A stretch of 48,842 bases of DNA from Bacteroidaceae bacterium (GTDB lineage: Bacteria > Bacteroidota > Bacteroidia > Bacteroidales > Bacteroidaceae). The stretch spans positions 1 through 48,842 of the forward strand of contig JAFXGV010000075.1 in assembly GCA_017536765.1 (NCBI GenBank), read 5' to 3'. Every line of letters begins with the position of its first letter. Position 1 is the first letter of the stretch. The position numbers and the translations under genes were made by a program. The notes under the pieces are model-generated. The model searched no databases. It saw only the letters and a list, made by a program, of their open reading frames with translations, and was not told where the DNA came from. Positions 1 to 8,293 of this stretch are shown one piece after another.

Positions 1-56
1 CCTGCCGCAACGTTTTATTAAAATACTGGAGAAATAACCGATTCATCAGGAAGCCT

Positions 57-91
57 TGTCATCCCGACAGAGCGCAGCGACGAGGGATCTC
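57..91. repeat. Intergenic TGTCATCCC-type repeat
   Basis: The segment begins TGTCATCCCGACAGAGCG and ends GAGGGATCTC. It has the same layout as copies at 30757-30930 and 37329-37403: TGTCAT at one end, GAGATC or GGATCTC at the other. Bases 1-167 otherwise hold no gene. Confidence 0.55.
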
Positions 92-167
92 AAAACAGGG
101 AATACGATTTTTTCAAAAAGCATTTTGTTTAAACACATACATTCAAAAACTGTTTAAATAACCGATT

Positions 168-635
168 ATGGCCGAGGAACTGCATATTGCCCAAGGAGGC
201 AAGGAAGAGAAATACAGACTGCTGTACAAGCAGATTCAGGCACTTGTGGAGAATGAGAGTGACACTATTGCCAACATGGCCAATGTTGCGGCAATGATAC
301 ACCACACATTCGGCTTCTGGTGGACAGGATTCTACCGCGTAATTGACGGAGAGCTTGTGCTGGGCCCGTTTCAGGGACCGCTGGCCTGCAGCCGCATAGC
401 ATACGGACGCGGAGTGTGCGGCACTGCATGGAAAGAGCGCACGACACAGGTTGTGCCCGACGTGGAGAAGTTCCCTGGACATATCGCATGCAGCAGTGCA
501 TCGAAAAGCGAGATTGTGGTACCGCTGATAAAAGAGGGAGACGTAAGGGCTGTACTCGATATAGACAGCGAACACCTTGCCACGTTCGACGACACCGACC
601 GCCATTGGCTTGAGAAGATAGCGGAACTGATATAA
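168..635 (+). CDS. msrC: Free methionine-(R)-sulfoxide reductase (GAF domain)
   Basis: A 155-residue single GAF-domain protein that reduces free L-methionine-(R)-sulfoxide in the cytoplasm, as part of oxidative-damage repair. It has three cysteines, C74, C84 and C108. Their spacing (10 and 24) is the same as that of the catalytic cysteines 84, 94 and 118 of E. coli fRMsr. The WWTGFYR segment (residues 51-57) and the C-terminal VLDIDSE are typical of the family, and the length is normal. The ATG at 168 leaves a complete GAF fold. The gene converges on the YbaN-like gene, and both end in one shared palindrome. Confidence 0.88.
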   Translation: MAEELHIAQGGKEEKYRLLYKQIQALVENESDTIANMANVAAMIHHTFGFWWTGFYRVIDGELVLGPFQGPLACSRIAYGRGVCGTAWKERTTQVVPDVEKFPGHIACSSASKSEIVVPLIKEGDVRAVLDIDSEHLATFDDTDRHWLEKIAELI

Positions 636-637
636 TT

Positions 638-691
638 CATTATAATACATTGCGTGAATAAGCCGGCTTATTCACGCAATGTATTATAATG
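638..691. terminator. 54-bp perfect palindrome, bidirectional terminator
   Basis: A perfect inverted repeat of 27 bp per arm centred at 664/665 (AGCC/GGCT). It lies between two convergent genes. Its right arm contains the last seven codons and stop of the minus-strand YbaN-like gene (H-Y-N-T-L-R-E-stop). It begins 3 bp after the stop of msrC. Confidence 0.75.
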
Positions 692-1030
692 GAGTATATG
701 TATACTCACCCCGGTGGCTATGGCAATGAACAGAACCCTGAGCCACCACGCCTGCGCAACAAAGATTGCACAATAGAGAAGTGTTATCCACACAAGGCTC
801 ACCGACACGATCTTCACCCTGAGTGGTATCGCCTTTTTCTCTTGAAAATTCTTTATATAAGGGCCAAGATGTCTGTGCGACATCAGCCAATCGTAGAGTC
901 GCCTGGAGCTGTGAAGGTACAGGGTTGCCGACAACAACAAAAAGGGTGTTGTGGGTAACACCGGCAGAAAGATACCTGCCACACCCAACGCGAGCGACAA
1001 GGTTCCCAAAAACGCCAAAATATATTTCAT
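668..1030 (-). CDS. YbaN/DUF454 family inner-membrane protein
   Basis: A 120-residue hydrophobic protein. The GVAGIFLPVLPTTPFLLLSA segment near the N-terminus is the DUF454 signature. A further hydrophobic stretch lies at about 78-110, so several membrane spans are expected. The function of the family is not established. A conserved basic-aromatic loop (RRLYDWL...GPYIKNF) separates the membrane segments. The final codons form one arm of the terminator palindrome shared with msrC. Confidence 0.85.
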   Translation of the reverse strand: MKYILAFLGTLSLALGVAGIFLPVLPTTPFLLLSATLYLHSSRRLYDWLMSHRHLGPYIKNFQEKKAIPLRVKIVSVSLVWITLLYCAIFVAQAWWLRVLFIAIATGVSIHILHYNTLRE

Positions 1031-1199
1031 TCGGTAATCTTCAAACTTTTCAGGCCGCTAAGATACTAAAAAATATGCCTTGAAAGCCGATATATCACCG
1101 TTCGGAAGATAAAAATAGATGAAAAAAACTTTTTTTTGTTGAAAATTTCGTATATTGCACGTGACATATAAGAATACATAATCTTTAATCTCTACTATT

Positions 1200-1697
1200 A
1201 TGAAAAAGATAATGTTCCTATTCGCGATTTTGTTATTAGGCATAACAAATGCAAGTGCTCAACAGAACAACGAGGATTTAAAGATTAAACCCCTTATAGG
1301 CGTGTGGCAGTATGTCGAGGAAGTAGCGACCCCCGACGGCGGTGTCTCCTTCATCGGCAAGCAGATATACAAGACCATCACCTGGGACAAGAAATATTAT
1401 GTCATTGCAGGAGTAAATATCCCCATCAAGCAGGCCGAAGACCAGGAGGCACAGACAAGCACCCTATCGTTCGTGACACAGGAGGGCGACATCGTCTTGG
1501 GTAGCGAGAACAGCTACCTTGAGTACATCAACAGCCACTACCTTGACAAGAGCCTGAACAACACCATTTCGCAGTTGCGTTACAGATTCAACGAGAACAA
1601 CCCCAACATCCTTTATCTTGAGTACAACCTCGGCGGAGCGGAAGAGAACTGGATAAGTGAGGTTTGGTTGAGAGTGATGCCTTTCGGTGCAAAGTAA
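1200..1697 (+). CDS. Secreted DUF4488-like protein
   Basis: A 165-residue protein with an N-terminal signal peptide (MKKIMFLFAILLLGITNASA, cleavage expected before QQN). The mature part has a lipocalin-like pattern: IGVWQYV at the start, alternating beta-strand segments such as YKTITWDKKYYVIAGV, and a closing SEVWLRV. This resembles the small periplasmic DUF4488 proteins of Bacteroidales, whose function is unknown. A weak TATATTGC box lies at 1151-1158. The gene ends at a strong hairpin. The family call is from memory of the pattern, not a search. Confidence 0.6.
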   Translation: MKKIMFLFAILLLGITNASAQQNNEDLKIKPLIGVWQYVEEVATPDGGVSFIGKQIYKTITWDKKYYVIAGVNIPIKQAEDQEAQTSTLSFVTQEGDIVLGSENSYLEYINSHYLDKSLNNTISQLRYRFNENNPNILYLEYNLGGAEENWISEVWLRVMPFGAK

Positions 1698-1711
1698 CCG
1701 GACTTACATAT

Positions 1712-1750
1712 ATATAATTTTAGGGCGGCAATGCCGCCCTAAAATTATAT
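1712..1750. terminator. Bidirectional terminator hairpin
   Basis: Arms of 19 bp pair around a single base at 1731. There is a GC core (AGGGCGGCA / TGCCGCCCT) flanked by A/T runs on both sides, between two convergent genes. Confidence 0.8.
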
Positions 1751-1763
1751 TAACGACGAATAG

Positions 1764-2438
1764 CTATTTTAACTTATACCTCATCCACACCGTTTCACCT
1801 ATCTGCTGAACACTGCAAAGATGCAACTGTGTTGCAGGGCGACCTGCATCTTGGATACCGTCGAACACCGCTGCCTGACCGGCACGGCCGTCAATGCCCG
1901 GCGCTACCATAAAGCTGACTTCATCGAGCAACCCTGCCGCAAGGAACGCACCATTGATGTGTCCGCCACCGGTGACCGCGAGCCGCTCTACGCCGAACTC
2001 CGCACGCAACAACTCCATTGCACGCGGCAGGTCAATACCATCCTTACCCGTTGCAATCCATGATATACCCTGCTCCGTCAATCGGTCGTGATAACTCTTG
2101 GGGCAGCGTTCATCGGTAACTACAAGCAGCGCCTGGCCGTCGAATTCATTCTCGCCCCACTGCAATGAGCCATGCGTGTCAATGCCCACGCAGTAGGCCG
2201 GCGCCTTGCGGGCCACGTAAAAAGCCTCGGTGCCAATTGGTGAATCGCAGAGAGGCACAAAAGGCTCAGGCTGGGCGTAATGCATCTGCATCGTAACACG
2301 CCCCATAAGCATAGAGGGACAGGAGAGCGCCTCGAGGGCCTCGTAATATTCGTTACCACCCTCAATCTGCTCTGTCATGTCGCAATCTATGCGGCCATCG
2401 ACAGAGGCTATCATGTGACATATAATATAAGGTCTCAT
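1764..2438 (-). CDS. RibD C-terminal-type (dihydrofolate reductase-like) reductase
   Basis: A 224-residue protein of the RibD-C/DHFR-like fold, the NADPH-dependent reductases of riboflavin synthesis and related stand-alone enzymes. It opens with MRPYIICHMIASVDGRI, where the ASVDGRI motif is typical of the substrate-binding start, and has LAVTGGGHINGAFL near residue 155, the NADPH-binding glycine loop. There is no deaminase domain, so it is not a full RibD and its substrate is unknown. Its ATG lies 2 bp after the MGMT stop, so it is the last gene of a three-gene leftward operon. Confidence 0.8.
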   Translation of the reverse strand: MRPYIICHMIASVDGRIDCDMTEQIEGGNEYYEALEALSCPSMLMGRVTMQMHYAQPEPFVPLCDSPIGTEAFYVARKAPAYCVGIDTHGSLQWGENEFDGQALLVVTDERCPKSYHDRLTEQGISWIATGKDGIDLPRAMELLRAEFGVERLAVTGGGHINGAFLAAGLLDEVSFMVAPGIDGRAGQAAVFDGIQDAGRPATQLHLCSVQQIGETVWMRYKLK

Positions 2439-2440
2439 AA

Positions 2441-2755
2441 TTATATTTTGTTTATTATCTTTTCATTGTCAATCAGTTGTCGTTTACGCTCCAACTGTTC
2501 ACCCTCACGCATGCCATTGTAACCGCCGAGTGAACCATCGGCAGCCACCACACGATGACAAGGGACCTCGGGAGCAAAAGGGTTACGTTTGAGCGCCTGC
2601 CCCACAGCCTGCGCACTGCCGCACCCGACGCGGCGCGCAAGTTCTCCGTATGTGATTGTTGTACCCGACGGCACCCGTAGCAGTTCAAGATACACCTTGC
2701 GCTGGAACGGGGTTATCAAGGTTGACTCAATGACTTTCTGGCGTATATCATCCAT
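2441..2755 (-). CDS. MGMT-type methylated-DNA repair protein (short form)
   Basis: A 104-residue protein covering only the helix-turn-helix and active-site domain of O6-alkylguanine-DNA alkyltransferases. The acceptor motif PCHRVV is intact with Cys66, so unlike alkyltransferase-like (ATL) proteins it could accept an alkyl group. The N-terminal RNase-H-like domain of Ogt/Ada is missing, which is common in short MGMT homologues. TYGELARRVG (residues 35-44) is the DNA-binding helix region. It sits 4 bp after the M50-like gene and 2 bp before the RibD-like gene. Confidence 0.85.
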   Translation of the reverse strand: MDDIRQKVIESTLITPFQRKVYLELLRVPSGTTITYGELARRVGCGSAQAVGQALKRNPFAPEVPCHRVVAADGSLGGYNGMREGEQLERKRQLIDNEKIINKI

Positions 2756-2759
2756 AATA

Positions 2760-3278
2760 CTAAGCTACTTTTTTGAAAGAGGCTGTATAGGCAGGATAAA
2801 GGACCTTCCAGACAAGCAGCAGATTCACCACACCGACAACGCCGGCAATCAGCGAAACTACACCCGCGGGAACCAACAATGCAATGCCATTCATGTCACC
2901 GCCACCTACCCAGCGGTAGAAGACTCCAAGATAAAGCGGGTCGAGCAACAGCATGATGAGCGAAGTATACCACGCACACGCACGCAGAACAGAAGACGAT
3001 ATGCGACACAGCTGATGCACAAAAAGAACCATAAGCCAACCGACTGCGAGTGTTGCTAATGGTCCGGCAAGACAAAAGATACCCATTTGTAAACTGCTCA
3101 TTCTTTCGGCAAAGACATCAATCTGCACACCCAGTCCCATAAAATTGATTTGCCTGAACGCCCCCTGTGCAAGAGCCACAACAAGATGCGCCCCTTCGTG
3201 AATTATATAATACATCAGCACAGCAACCGCAAGGCCGATATATTGACGATACTTCTTGTTCATAATATACTTTTTCAT
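2760..3278 (-). CDS. M50-like integral membrane metalloprotease
   Basis: About 172 residues with four or five hydrophobic segments. The first contains HEGAH (HExxH, zinc ligands and catalytic Glu) inside MYYIIHEGAHLVVAL, as in site-2-type proteases. A later FCLAGPLATLAVG resembles the NxxPG/GP region of that superfamily, but no clear LDG motif is seen. It could be a membrane-anchoring M50-like protein of unknown substrate. The reading frame extends to a TTG at 3296. The ATG at 3278 is chosen, with another ATG at 3263. First gene of the operon with the MGMT and RibD-like genes. Confidence 0.65.
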   Translation of the reverse strand: MKKYIMNKKYRQYIGLAVAVLMYYIIHEGAHLVVALAQGAFRQINFMGLGVQIDVFAERMSSLQMGIFCLAGPLATLAVGWLMVLFVHQLCRISSSVLRACAWYTSLIMLLLDPLYLGVFYRWVGGGDMNGIALLVPAGVVSLIAGVVGVVNLLLVWKVLYPAYTASFKKVA

Positions 3279-3432
3279 TCCAGTGATGCCCTGCAACTAT
3301 GCAGAAAATTACTACAAAACATTTGAGCACACAGCTATTACAGGCATAAAATTATTAAATTATCGGTTGAAGACAAAATAATGTAAATATTTTTTAAGAA
3401 TACAAGAAGCTGCCCAAAGTTAGCAGCCAGAA

Positions 3433-3470
3433 GAACTCGCGACCACGGTCGAAAGACCGTACCCGATGGC
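3433..3470 (-). pseudogene. tRNA-like fragment (anticodon arm plus T-arm)
   Basis: On the minus strand the piece runs from GGCGCCATCGG through a short stem (ACGGTC/GACCGT) into GGTCGCGAGTTC. The last part matches the T-arm of the neighbouring tRNA-Gly. No acceptor stem can be built around it. It is probably a relic of a second tRNA. Confidence 0.35.
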
Positions 3471-3492
3471 GCCGACCGACATTGGCACATGC

Positions 3493-3522
3493 ACAAAAAA
3501 AAAGACAGCCACTTGCTGTCTT
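3493..3522 (-). terminator. Terminator of the tRNA-Gly transcript
   Basis: On the minus strand an 8-bp stem (AAGACAGC/GCTGTCTT) with a 5-base loop is followed by a run of eight to nine T residues. It lies 9 bp after the tRNA 3' end. Confidence 0.85.
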
Positions 3523-3530
3523 AACCAAAG

Positions 3531-3603
3531 AGCGGAAAACGAGGCTCGAACTCGCGACCCCAACCTTGGCAAGGTTGTGCTCTACCAACTGAGCTATTTC
3601 CGC
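3531..3603 (-). tRNA. tRNA-Gly (anticodon GCC)
   Basis: A 73-base cloverleaf: acceptor stem GCGGAAA/TTTCCGC, D-arm TAGCTCAGTTGGTAGAGCA, anticodon stem CAACC/GGTTG with loop TTGCCAA, and T-arm with GTTCGAG. The discriminator base is T, and CCA is not encoded. It has its own promoter and terminator. A broken copy lies immediately upstream. Confidence 0.95.
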
Positions 3604-3610
3604 ATATTTT

Positions 3611-3682
3611 CAACCTTGCCAAGGTTGGTACCTCATTTTTATTGCGGGGCAAGGTGTGCTCTACCAACTGAGCTATTTCCGC
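3611..3682 (-). pseudogene. Broken tRNA-Gly copy with an inverted anticodon arm
   Basis: On the minus strand the first 35 or so bases (GCGGAAATAGCTCAGTTGG...) repeat the 5' half of the intact tRNA-Gly, with one A missing before CCTTGCC. The sequence then departs into AATAAAAATGAGG and ends in the 17-bp anticodon hairpin. That hairpin is in inverted orientation: CAACCTTGCCAAGGTTG reads on the plus strand at 3611-3627. No T-arm or 3' acceptor strand is present, so it cannot fold as a tRNA. Confidence 0.75.
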
Positions 3683-3685
3683 AGT

Positions 3686-3867
3686 TTCTTCGAAACTGCG
3701 AGATTTTCTGCTGCGCTCGGCATAAGAATAAATCCTTCTGCTCTCACTGGCAACGAAAATTCCGCAATCCCTGGTTTTTTCTTCGAAACTGCGAGATTTT
3801 CTGCTGCGCTCGGCATAAGAATAAATCCTTCTGCTCTCACTGGCAACGAAAATTCCGCAATCTCCGG
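3686..3867. repeat. 93-bp tandem direct duplication
   Basis: Two nearly identical units start CTTCGAAACTGCGAGATT at 3688 and 3781. They match for about 83 bases and end in AAAATTCCGCAATC. They lie inside the tRNA-Gly transcript, between its promoter and the broken tRNA copy. Confidence 0.9.
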
Positions 3868-3919
3868 TTTTCTTCACACACATCCACTCACAAGTGAGCT
3901 TTTGTCCGTGTTGCGAGTG

Positions 3920-3949
3920 CAAAGGTACAACAATTTTTCTTTTCAGCAA
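3920..3949 (-). promoter_or_regulatory. Promoter of the tRNA-Gly transcript
   Basis: On the minus strand TTG (3947-3949), 19 bases, then TACCTTTG (3920-3927). This matches the Bacteroidota -33/-7 consensus (TTG, TAnnTTTG). The start would be near 3913. Confidence 0.75.
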
Positions 3950-4026
3950 GCATTCTCGGCACTTTTTTTCAAAAAAAATCTAATCTTTTTGCACCGCAAC
4001 ACCGTTTTACGCTCTGGCACAGCGTT

Positions 4027-5196
4027 TTAGCACATTCTGTCGCGATAATCCTCGTAACGATATTCACGCAACATCTGCAACTCGCCTGTTTCGCGCAAGA
4101 AGGCTATGCTTGGGTGCGATATTCCGTTGAACATATTGGTCTTCACGGTTGTGTAGTGTATCATATCCTCGAACACCACCACATCGCCCACCTTCAAAGG
4201 TTGCGGAAAGCGCCAACTGCCCATATAATCGCCACTCAAGCAGCTGTTTCCACCCAAGCGGTAGATGTTCTCGCTGAATGGCGCCCCTTTCACCGCATCG
4301 GGCTCAAGCGATTCGGCACCTGTGACCTTCGGTTGGTAGGGCATCTCCAGGCAGTCGGGCATATGGCAGGTGAAGCTCACATTAAGAATGGCCGTGCGTA
4401 TGCCGCGGCTCTCTACTATATCCACAACGCGCGACACCAAGGAGCCCGTCTGCCAGGCAAAGGCCGAGCCGGGTTCCAGAATTATTTGAAGATTGGGATA
4501 ACGCCCGCGCAACCCCTTGAGCAGAGCGATAAGGTGCTCCACATTGTAATCCTTACGTGTCATCAGGTGGCCACCACCAAGATTAAGCCACTTTATTTTA
4601 GGCAACCACGCACCGAATTTCTCCTCAATGTGTTGCAAAGTGTGTTCAAGAGCATAAGAATCGGACTCGCAGTGGCAATGACAATGGAACCCCTCGATAC
4701 CCGCGGGCAGGTCGGCAGGCAACAGGTCGGCAGTAACGCCGAAACGGCTGCCGGGTGCACAGGGGTTGTACAGTTCCGTTTCAATCTCAGAATATTCGGG
4801 ATTTATTCTCACACCACACGAAATCGCGTGCCCCGCACTCTTTGTCATAGGATAGAAACGCTCGTACTGCGACAGGGAGTTAAACGATATATGGCTGCTG
4901 CAACGCATCATCTCGGGGAACTCCTCCGGTGTATATGCAGGCGAAAAGGCGTGCACCCTGCTGCCGAACTCCTCGTAGCCGAGGCGTGCCTCGTAGATGG
5001 AGCTTGCAGTAACAGAGCCGATGTATTCGCGAAAGACAGGGAACGTTTTCCACAGGGCAAATGCCTTAAAGGCCAAAATTATCTCAACACCGGCCTCGGC
5101 AGCCACACGACTTATGAGCGACAGGTTACGACGCAGCAATGCCTCTTCCATCACATAACAGGGCGACGGCACCTTATTTATAATATCCTTATCCAT
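4027..5196 (-). CDS. nspC: Carboxynorspermidine/carboxyspermidine decarboxylase
   Basis: A 389-residue fold-III PLP decarboxylase that makes spermidine or norspermidine from the carboxylated precursor. The PLP lysine is K44 in ILAFKAFALW. HCHCHCESDSY (about 170-180) and NLGGGH (about 206-211) are conserved phosphate- and substrate-binding parts. The late Cys region (NSCLSGDYMG) and the TVKTNMFNGI tail match NspC. The usual partner, a carboxynorspermidine dehydrogenase, is not in this window. Its ATG overlaps the pcrA stop by one base, so it is co-transcribed after the helicase. Confidence 0.95.
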   Translation of the reverse strand: MDKDIINKVPSPCYVMEEALLRRNLSLISRVAAEAGVEIILAFKAFALWKTFPVFREYIGSVTASSIYEARLGYEEFGSRVHAFSPAYTPEEFPEMMRCSSHISFNSLSQYERFYPMTKSAGHAISCGVRINPEYSEIETELYNPCAPGSRFGVTADLLPADLPAGIEGFHCHCHCESDSYALEHTLQHIEEKFGAWLPKIKWLNLGGGHLMTRKDYNVEHLIALLKGLRGRYPNLQIILEPGSAFAWQTGSLVSRVVDIVESRGIRTAILNVSFTCHMPDCLEMPYQPKVTGAESLEPDAVKGAPFSENIYRLGGNSCLSGDYMGSWRFPQPLKVGDVVVFEDMIHYTTVKTNMFNGISHPSIAFLRETGELQMLREYRYEDYRDRMC

Positions 5197-7571
5197 TATC
5201 CTATTGTTTTTAATTTAGCAAATTTAAGCAGCAGGGTTTTTGTTCCCGCATTTTTGAAATTTATCACAGCCTTGGCATTCTCGCCCACGCCCTCTACCGA
5301 CTGCACCATACCCACGCCAAAGCGGTCGTGCTGCACAATGGCACCCGGCGAAACGGGTGTGTGGTTACTCTTGGGCGCGGAATAGTCGCGCTCCACATCG
5401 GAGAGGCGCTGCAAGCGTGGGTGCCCCATAGACGAAGCATCCACTACACGTGTTGCAGGTTGCTGCGGTGTCGGAAAACGGCTGCCACCAAACAGCGAAC
5501 CGCCGTCTGCTGCCGCACGCTGCTGCTCCGCGAACATATTGCCGCGCCTGTTTGCAGCAGCAAACATACCGTTACGCTGCTGCGCTTGCGTGGTTGCAAT
5601 ATTGCCACTGCGCGACAAGCACCCCTCATCTATTTCGTCTATGAAACGGCTGGGTTCGTGATACTCCGTCGTACCATAATGGTAACGCGTTTTGGAGTGT
5701 GTGAGAATACAGTAATCCTGCGCGCGGGTAATTGCCACATAGAACAACCTGCGCTCCTCTTCCATCTCGCGTGGCGACACCTGCGCACACTGGTTGGGGA
5801 AAAGTTCCTCTTCGAGCCCCACCACAAACACAGCCTTGAACTCGAGCCCCTTGGCAGAGTGTATTGTCATAAGCGTTATGTGGTTGTCACCCGCCTCGTC
5901 ACCGGCATCCTGGTCGGACATAAGCGACACCTCGGCAAGGAAATCGGGCAGGCGGTTATACTCGTTACCCTCTTCAAGGCGCATATCCACAAACTCCTTT
6001 ATACCATCGACAAGCTCCTGCAAGTTCTCCTGCCTTGCCTTGCCCTCCACACTGTTGTCGCGGAATATGTCGCCCCACACGCCGCTCTCACTCACAACCA
6101 CCGATGCCACCTCCGAGGCGTTTTTCTCGGCAGCCACAGCGGCAAAACTCTCTATGAGCCCCACAAAGCCCATCAACTTGGCAAGCGTTCCTTTATTCAC
6201 CTGCAAGTCGTATGCCGCAGGGTTCTGTAACACATCCCACATACTCACCCCTTTATCTATTGCAGCCTGTTTCACCTTCTGCAATGTGGTATCACCTATT
6301 CCTCGTGCAGGGTAGTTTATTATACGCTTCATAGCCTCCTCGTCGTGGTGGTTGCATATAAGACGGAAATAAGCTATCACATCCTTTATCTCCTTGCGTT
6401 GGTAGAACGAAAGACCGCCATATATGCGGTAAGGGAAGGAGCGTTTGCGGAAGGCCTCCTCAAAAATACGCGACTGCGCGTTGGTGCGGTAGAGCACGGC
6501 AATATCGCAGAAGTCAAGCCCCTTGCGGCGGCGCAGTTCGGTAACCTTATTGGCGACAATCTCGCCCTCCTCAAAATCGGAATATGCCGAGCAGATGGCA
6601 AGCGGCGTTCCCACGGCACGTTGCGAATATACGGTTTTCTCTATCTGGTGCGCATTTTTTCTTATAAGGCTGTTGGCCGCATTCACTATCATTTGTGTGG
6701 AGCGGTAATTCTGCTCCAACTTGAATATCTTAGCCCCTTTATAGCGCTCGGTAAAACCAAGGATATTGCCAATATTGGCACCGCGGAAGGAGTAGATGCT
6801 CTGCGCATCGTCGCCCACCACGCACACAGCCTGGCGCTCCTTGGTGAGTTGCCACACAATTGCCGCCTGCAGGAAGTTGGTATCCTGATACTCATCCACA
6901 AGCAAATAACGGAACTTGCGCACATACTTTTCGCGCACCTCGGGGAACTCCTCGAACAGCCTGTACGTATTGAGCAACAGGTCGTCGAAATCCATAGCAT
7001 TGGCCTGTTTGCAGCGCTCGCAATAGCTGCTGTATATATAACGGGTATTGGGAATGCGCGCACGCTGGTCATCACCCAGCAGGCCTGCATCGGAGGCATA
7101 TTCGGCCGGCAGAACAAGGTTGCTCTTGGCCGACGAGATGCGCTCGCCCACCACAGCCGGTTTATACACCTTGTCGTCGAGCTGCATCTCCTTGATAATG
7201 CTCTTTATAAGACTGCGCGAATCGGCCTGGTCGTAGATGGTAAAATTGGAATCGTAGCCAAGCAGATGAGCCTCTTTGCGCAATATTTTGGAGAATACCG
7301 AGTGGAACGTACCCATCCAGATGGCCGAGGCGTCAATCTTGCCCACGCCTGCCGCTATACGTTCTTTCATCTCCTTGGCAGCCTTGTTTGTAAAGGTAAG
7401 CGCCAGGATAGACCACGGTTCGTAGCCCATCTCTAACAGATAGGCTATTTTATAGGTAAGCACCCTTGTCTTGCCCGAACCCGCACCGGCTATAACCAGC
7501 GAAGGCCCGTCGCAGTAGCGCACTGCGGCAAGCTGCGCCGCGTTGAGTTCCTCTTCAAAATTTATTCCCAT
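5196..7571 (-). CDS. pcrA: UvrD/PcrA-type ATP-dependent DNA helicase
   Basis: A 791-residue superfamily 1A 3'-5' helicase for repair and replication-fork maintenance. Walker A AGAGSGKT is at residues 28-35, DEYQDTN (motif II) near 228, and QNYRSTQ (motif IV) and the VAITRAQ motif (VI) follow. The C-terminal PGAIVQHDRFGVGMV...LLLKFAKL is the Tudor-like RNA-polymerase-binding tail of PcrA. Between them is a disordered Q/R/G-rich stretch. A TATCTTCG box (7593-7600) lies just upstream. nspC follows with a one-base overlap. Confidence 0.95.
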   Translation of the reverse strand: MGINFEEELNAAQLAAVRYCDGPSLVIAGAGSGKTRVLTYKIAYLLEMGYEPWSILALTFTNKAAKEMKERIAAGVGKIDASAIWMGTFHSVFSKILRKEAHLLGYDSNFTIYDQADSRSLIKSIIKEMQLDDKVYKPAVVGERISSAKSNLVLPAEYASDAGLLGDDQRARIPNTRYIYSSYCERCKQANAMDFDDLLLNTYRLFEEFPEVREKYVRKFRYLLVDEYQDTNFLQAAIVWQLTKERQAVCVVGDDAQSIYSFRGANIGNILGFTERYKGAKIFKLEQNYRSTQMIVNAANSLIRKNAHQIEKTVYSQRAVGTPLAICSAYSDFEEGEIVANKVTELRRRKGLDFCDIAVLYRTNAQSRIFEEAFRKRSFPYRIYGGLSFYQRKEIKDVIAYFRLICNHHDEEAMKRIINYPARGIGDTTLQKVKQAAIDKGVSMWDVLQNPAAYDLQVNKGTLAKLMGFVGLIESFAAVAAEKNASEVASVVVSESGVWGDIFRDNSVEGKARQENLQELVDGIKEFVDMRLEEGNEYNRLPDFLAEVSLMSDQDAGDEAGDNHITLMTIHSAKGLEFKAVFVVGLEEELFPNQCAQVSPREMEEERRLFYVAITRAQDYCILTHSKTRYHYGTTEYHEPSRFIDEIDEGCLSRSGNIATTQAQQRNGMFAAANRRGNMFAEQQRAAADGGSLFGGSRFPTPQQPATRVVDASSMGHPRLQRLSDVERDYSAPKSNHTPVSPGAIVQHDRFGVGMVQSVEGVGENAKAVINFKNAGTKTLLLKFAKLKTIG

Positions 7572-7592
7572 TACCTTTATTACAATATTGTG

Positions 7593-7600
7593 CGAAGATA
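7593..7600 (-). promoter_or_regulatory. -7 box upstream of pcrA
   Basis: TATCTTCG on the minus strand, one mismatch to TAnnTTTG, 22 bp before the ATG. The same variant stands before fabG, the his leader and the nitroreductase gene. No clear -33 box. Confidence 0.5.
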
Positions 7601-7675
7601 TGCAAAAAATAGCAGAAACGCGAACATAACAGCCGAAGATACGTTTATAAAATTGAACATTTATTTAACCCCTAT

Positions 7676-8293
7676 ATGAGTACAATAGTTAAAAGCAACA
7701 TCACAGGCTTTCAGATGCCTGTGCTTCTCTACCCCACCACAGCGCTTGCGCCTTACATAAGCCAGTCGACCATAGAATATCACTATGGCAAGCACCTGCA
7801 GGCCTATGTAAATAAACTGAACGAACTTGTGGCCGACAGCGATTTCGAAGGGATGACACTGCGCGAGATTGTAGGAAGCGCACCCGACGGCCCCCTCTTC
7901 AACAATGCCGGCCAAGTGCTCAACCATTCGCTCTATTTCGAGCAGTTCACCCCCACAGCGCCTGCAAACAACCGCCCCACAGGGGCTTTGGAAAGCTCCA
8001 TAAGATTCGATTTCGGCAATTTCGACACGCTTAAAAAGAAGATGGAAGAGGCTGCAGCCGCGCTGTTCGGTTCGGGCTGGGTGTGGCTTGCACAAGACGA
8101 AACGGGCAAGCTGAACATCATAAACTGCCGGGGCGGCGACAACCCTATACGCTACCATATGACACCCCTGTTGGGCATAGATGTATGGGAGCACGCCTAC
8201 TACCTCGACTACCAGAACCGCCGCGCCGACCACGTAAAACAGCTGTGGAACATCGTAGATTGGGAGATGATTGAAAGCCGTCTCAATATGTAA
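7676..8293 (+). CDS. sodB: Superoxide dismutase, Fe-type or cambialistic
   Basis: A 205-residue Fe/Mn superoxide dismutase. Metal ligands are H36 (EYHYGKH), H84 (NHSLYF), D169 and H173 (GIDVWEHAYY). Gln80, in AGQVLNH, takes the place of the E. coli FeSOD Gln69, which points to Fe or to the Fe/Mn-cambialistic type known from anaerobic Bacteroides. The N-terminus is about 10 residues longer than in E. coli SodB. Met14 (MPVLLYP) is an alternative start and would give the common length. The stop codon lies inside the terminator palindrome. Confidence 0.95.
   Translation: MSTIVKSNITGFQMPVLLYPTTALAPYISQSTIEYHYGKHLQAYVNKLNELVADSDFEGMTLREIVGSAPDGPLFNNAGQVLNHSLYFEQFTPTAPANNRPTGALESSIRFDFGNFDTLKKKMEEAAAALFGSGWVWLAQDETGKLNIINCRGGDNPIRYHMTPLLGIDVWEHAYYLDYQNRRADHVKQLWNIVDWEMIESRLNM

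Noticed and set aside
2441-2755. MGMT protein as an inactive alkyltransferase-like protein
   Set aside because: The acceptor cysteine is present (PCHRV), so it is not the ATL type.
3466-3949. Long frames on both strands across the tRNA-Gly region
   Set aside because: They translate a tRNA, its broken copy and a 93-bp duplication. The transcript signals are those of a tRNA gene.
4114-5385. 423-codon frame opposite nspC
   Set aside because: Antisense shadow of a clear NspC coding region. No motif of its own.
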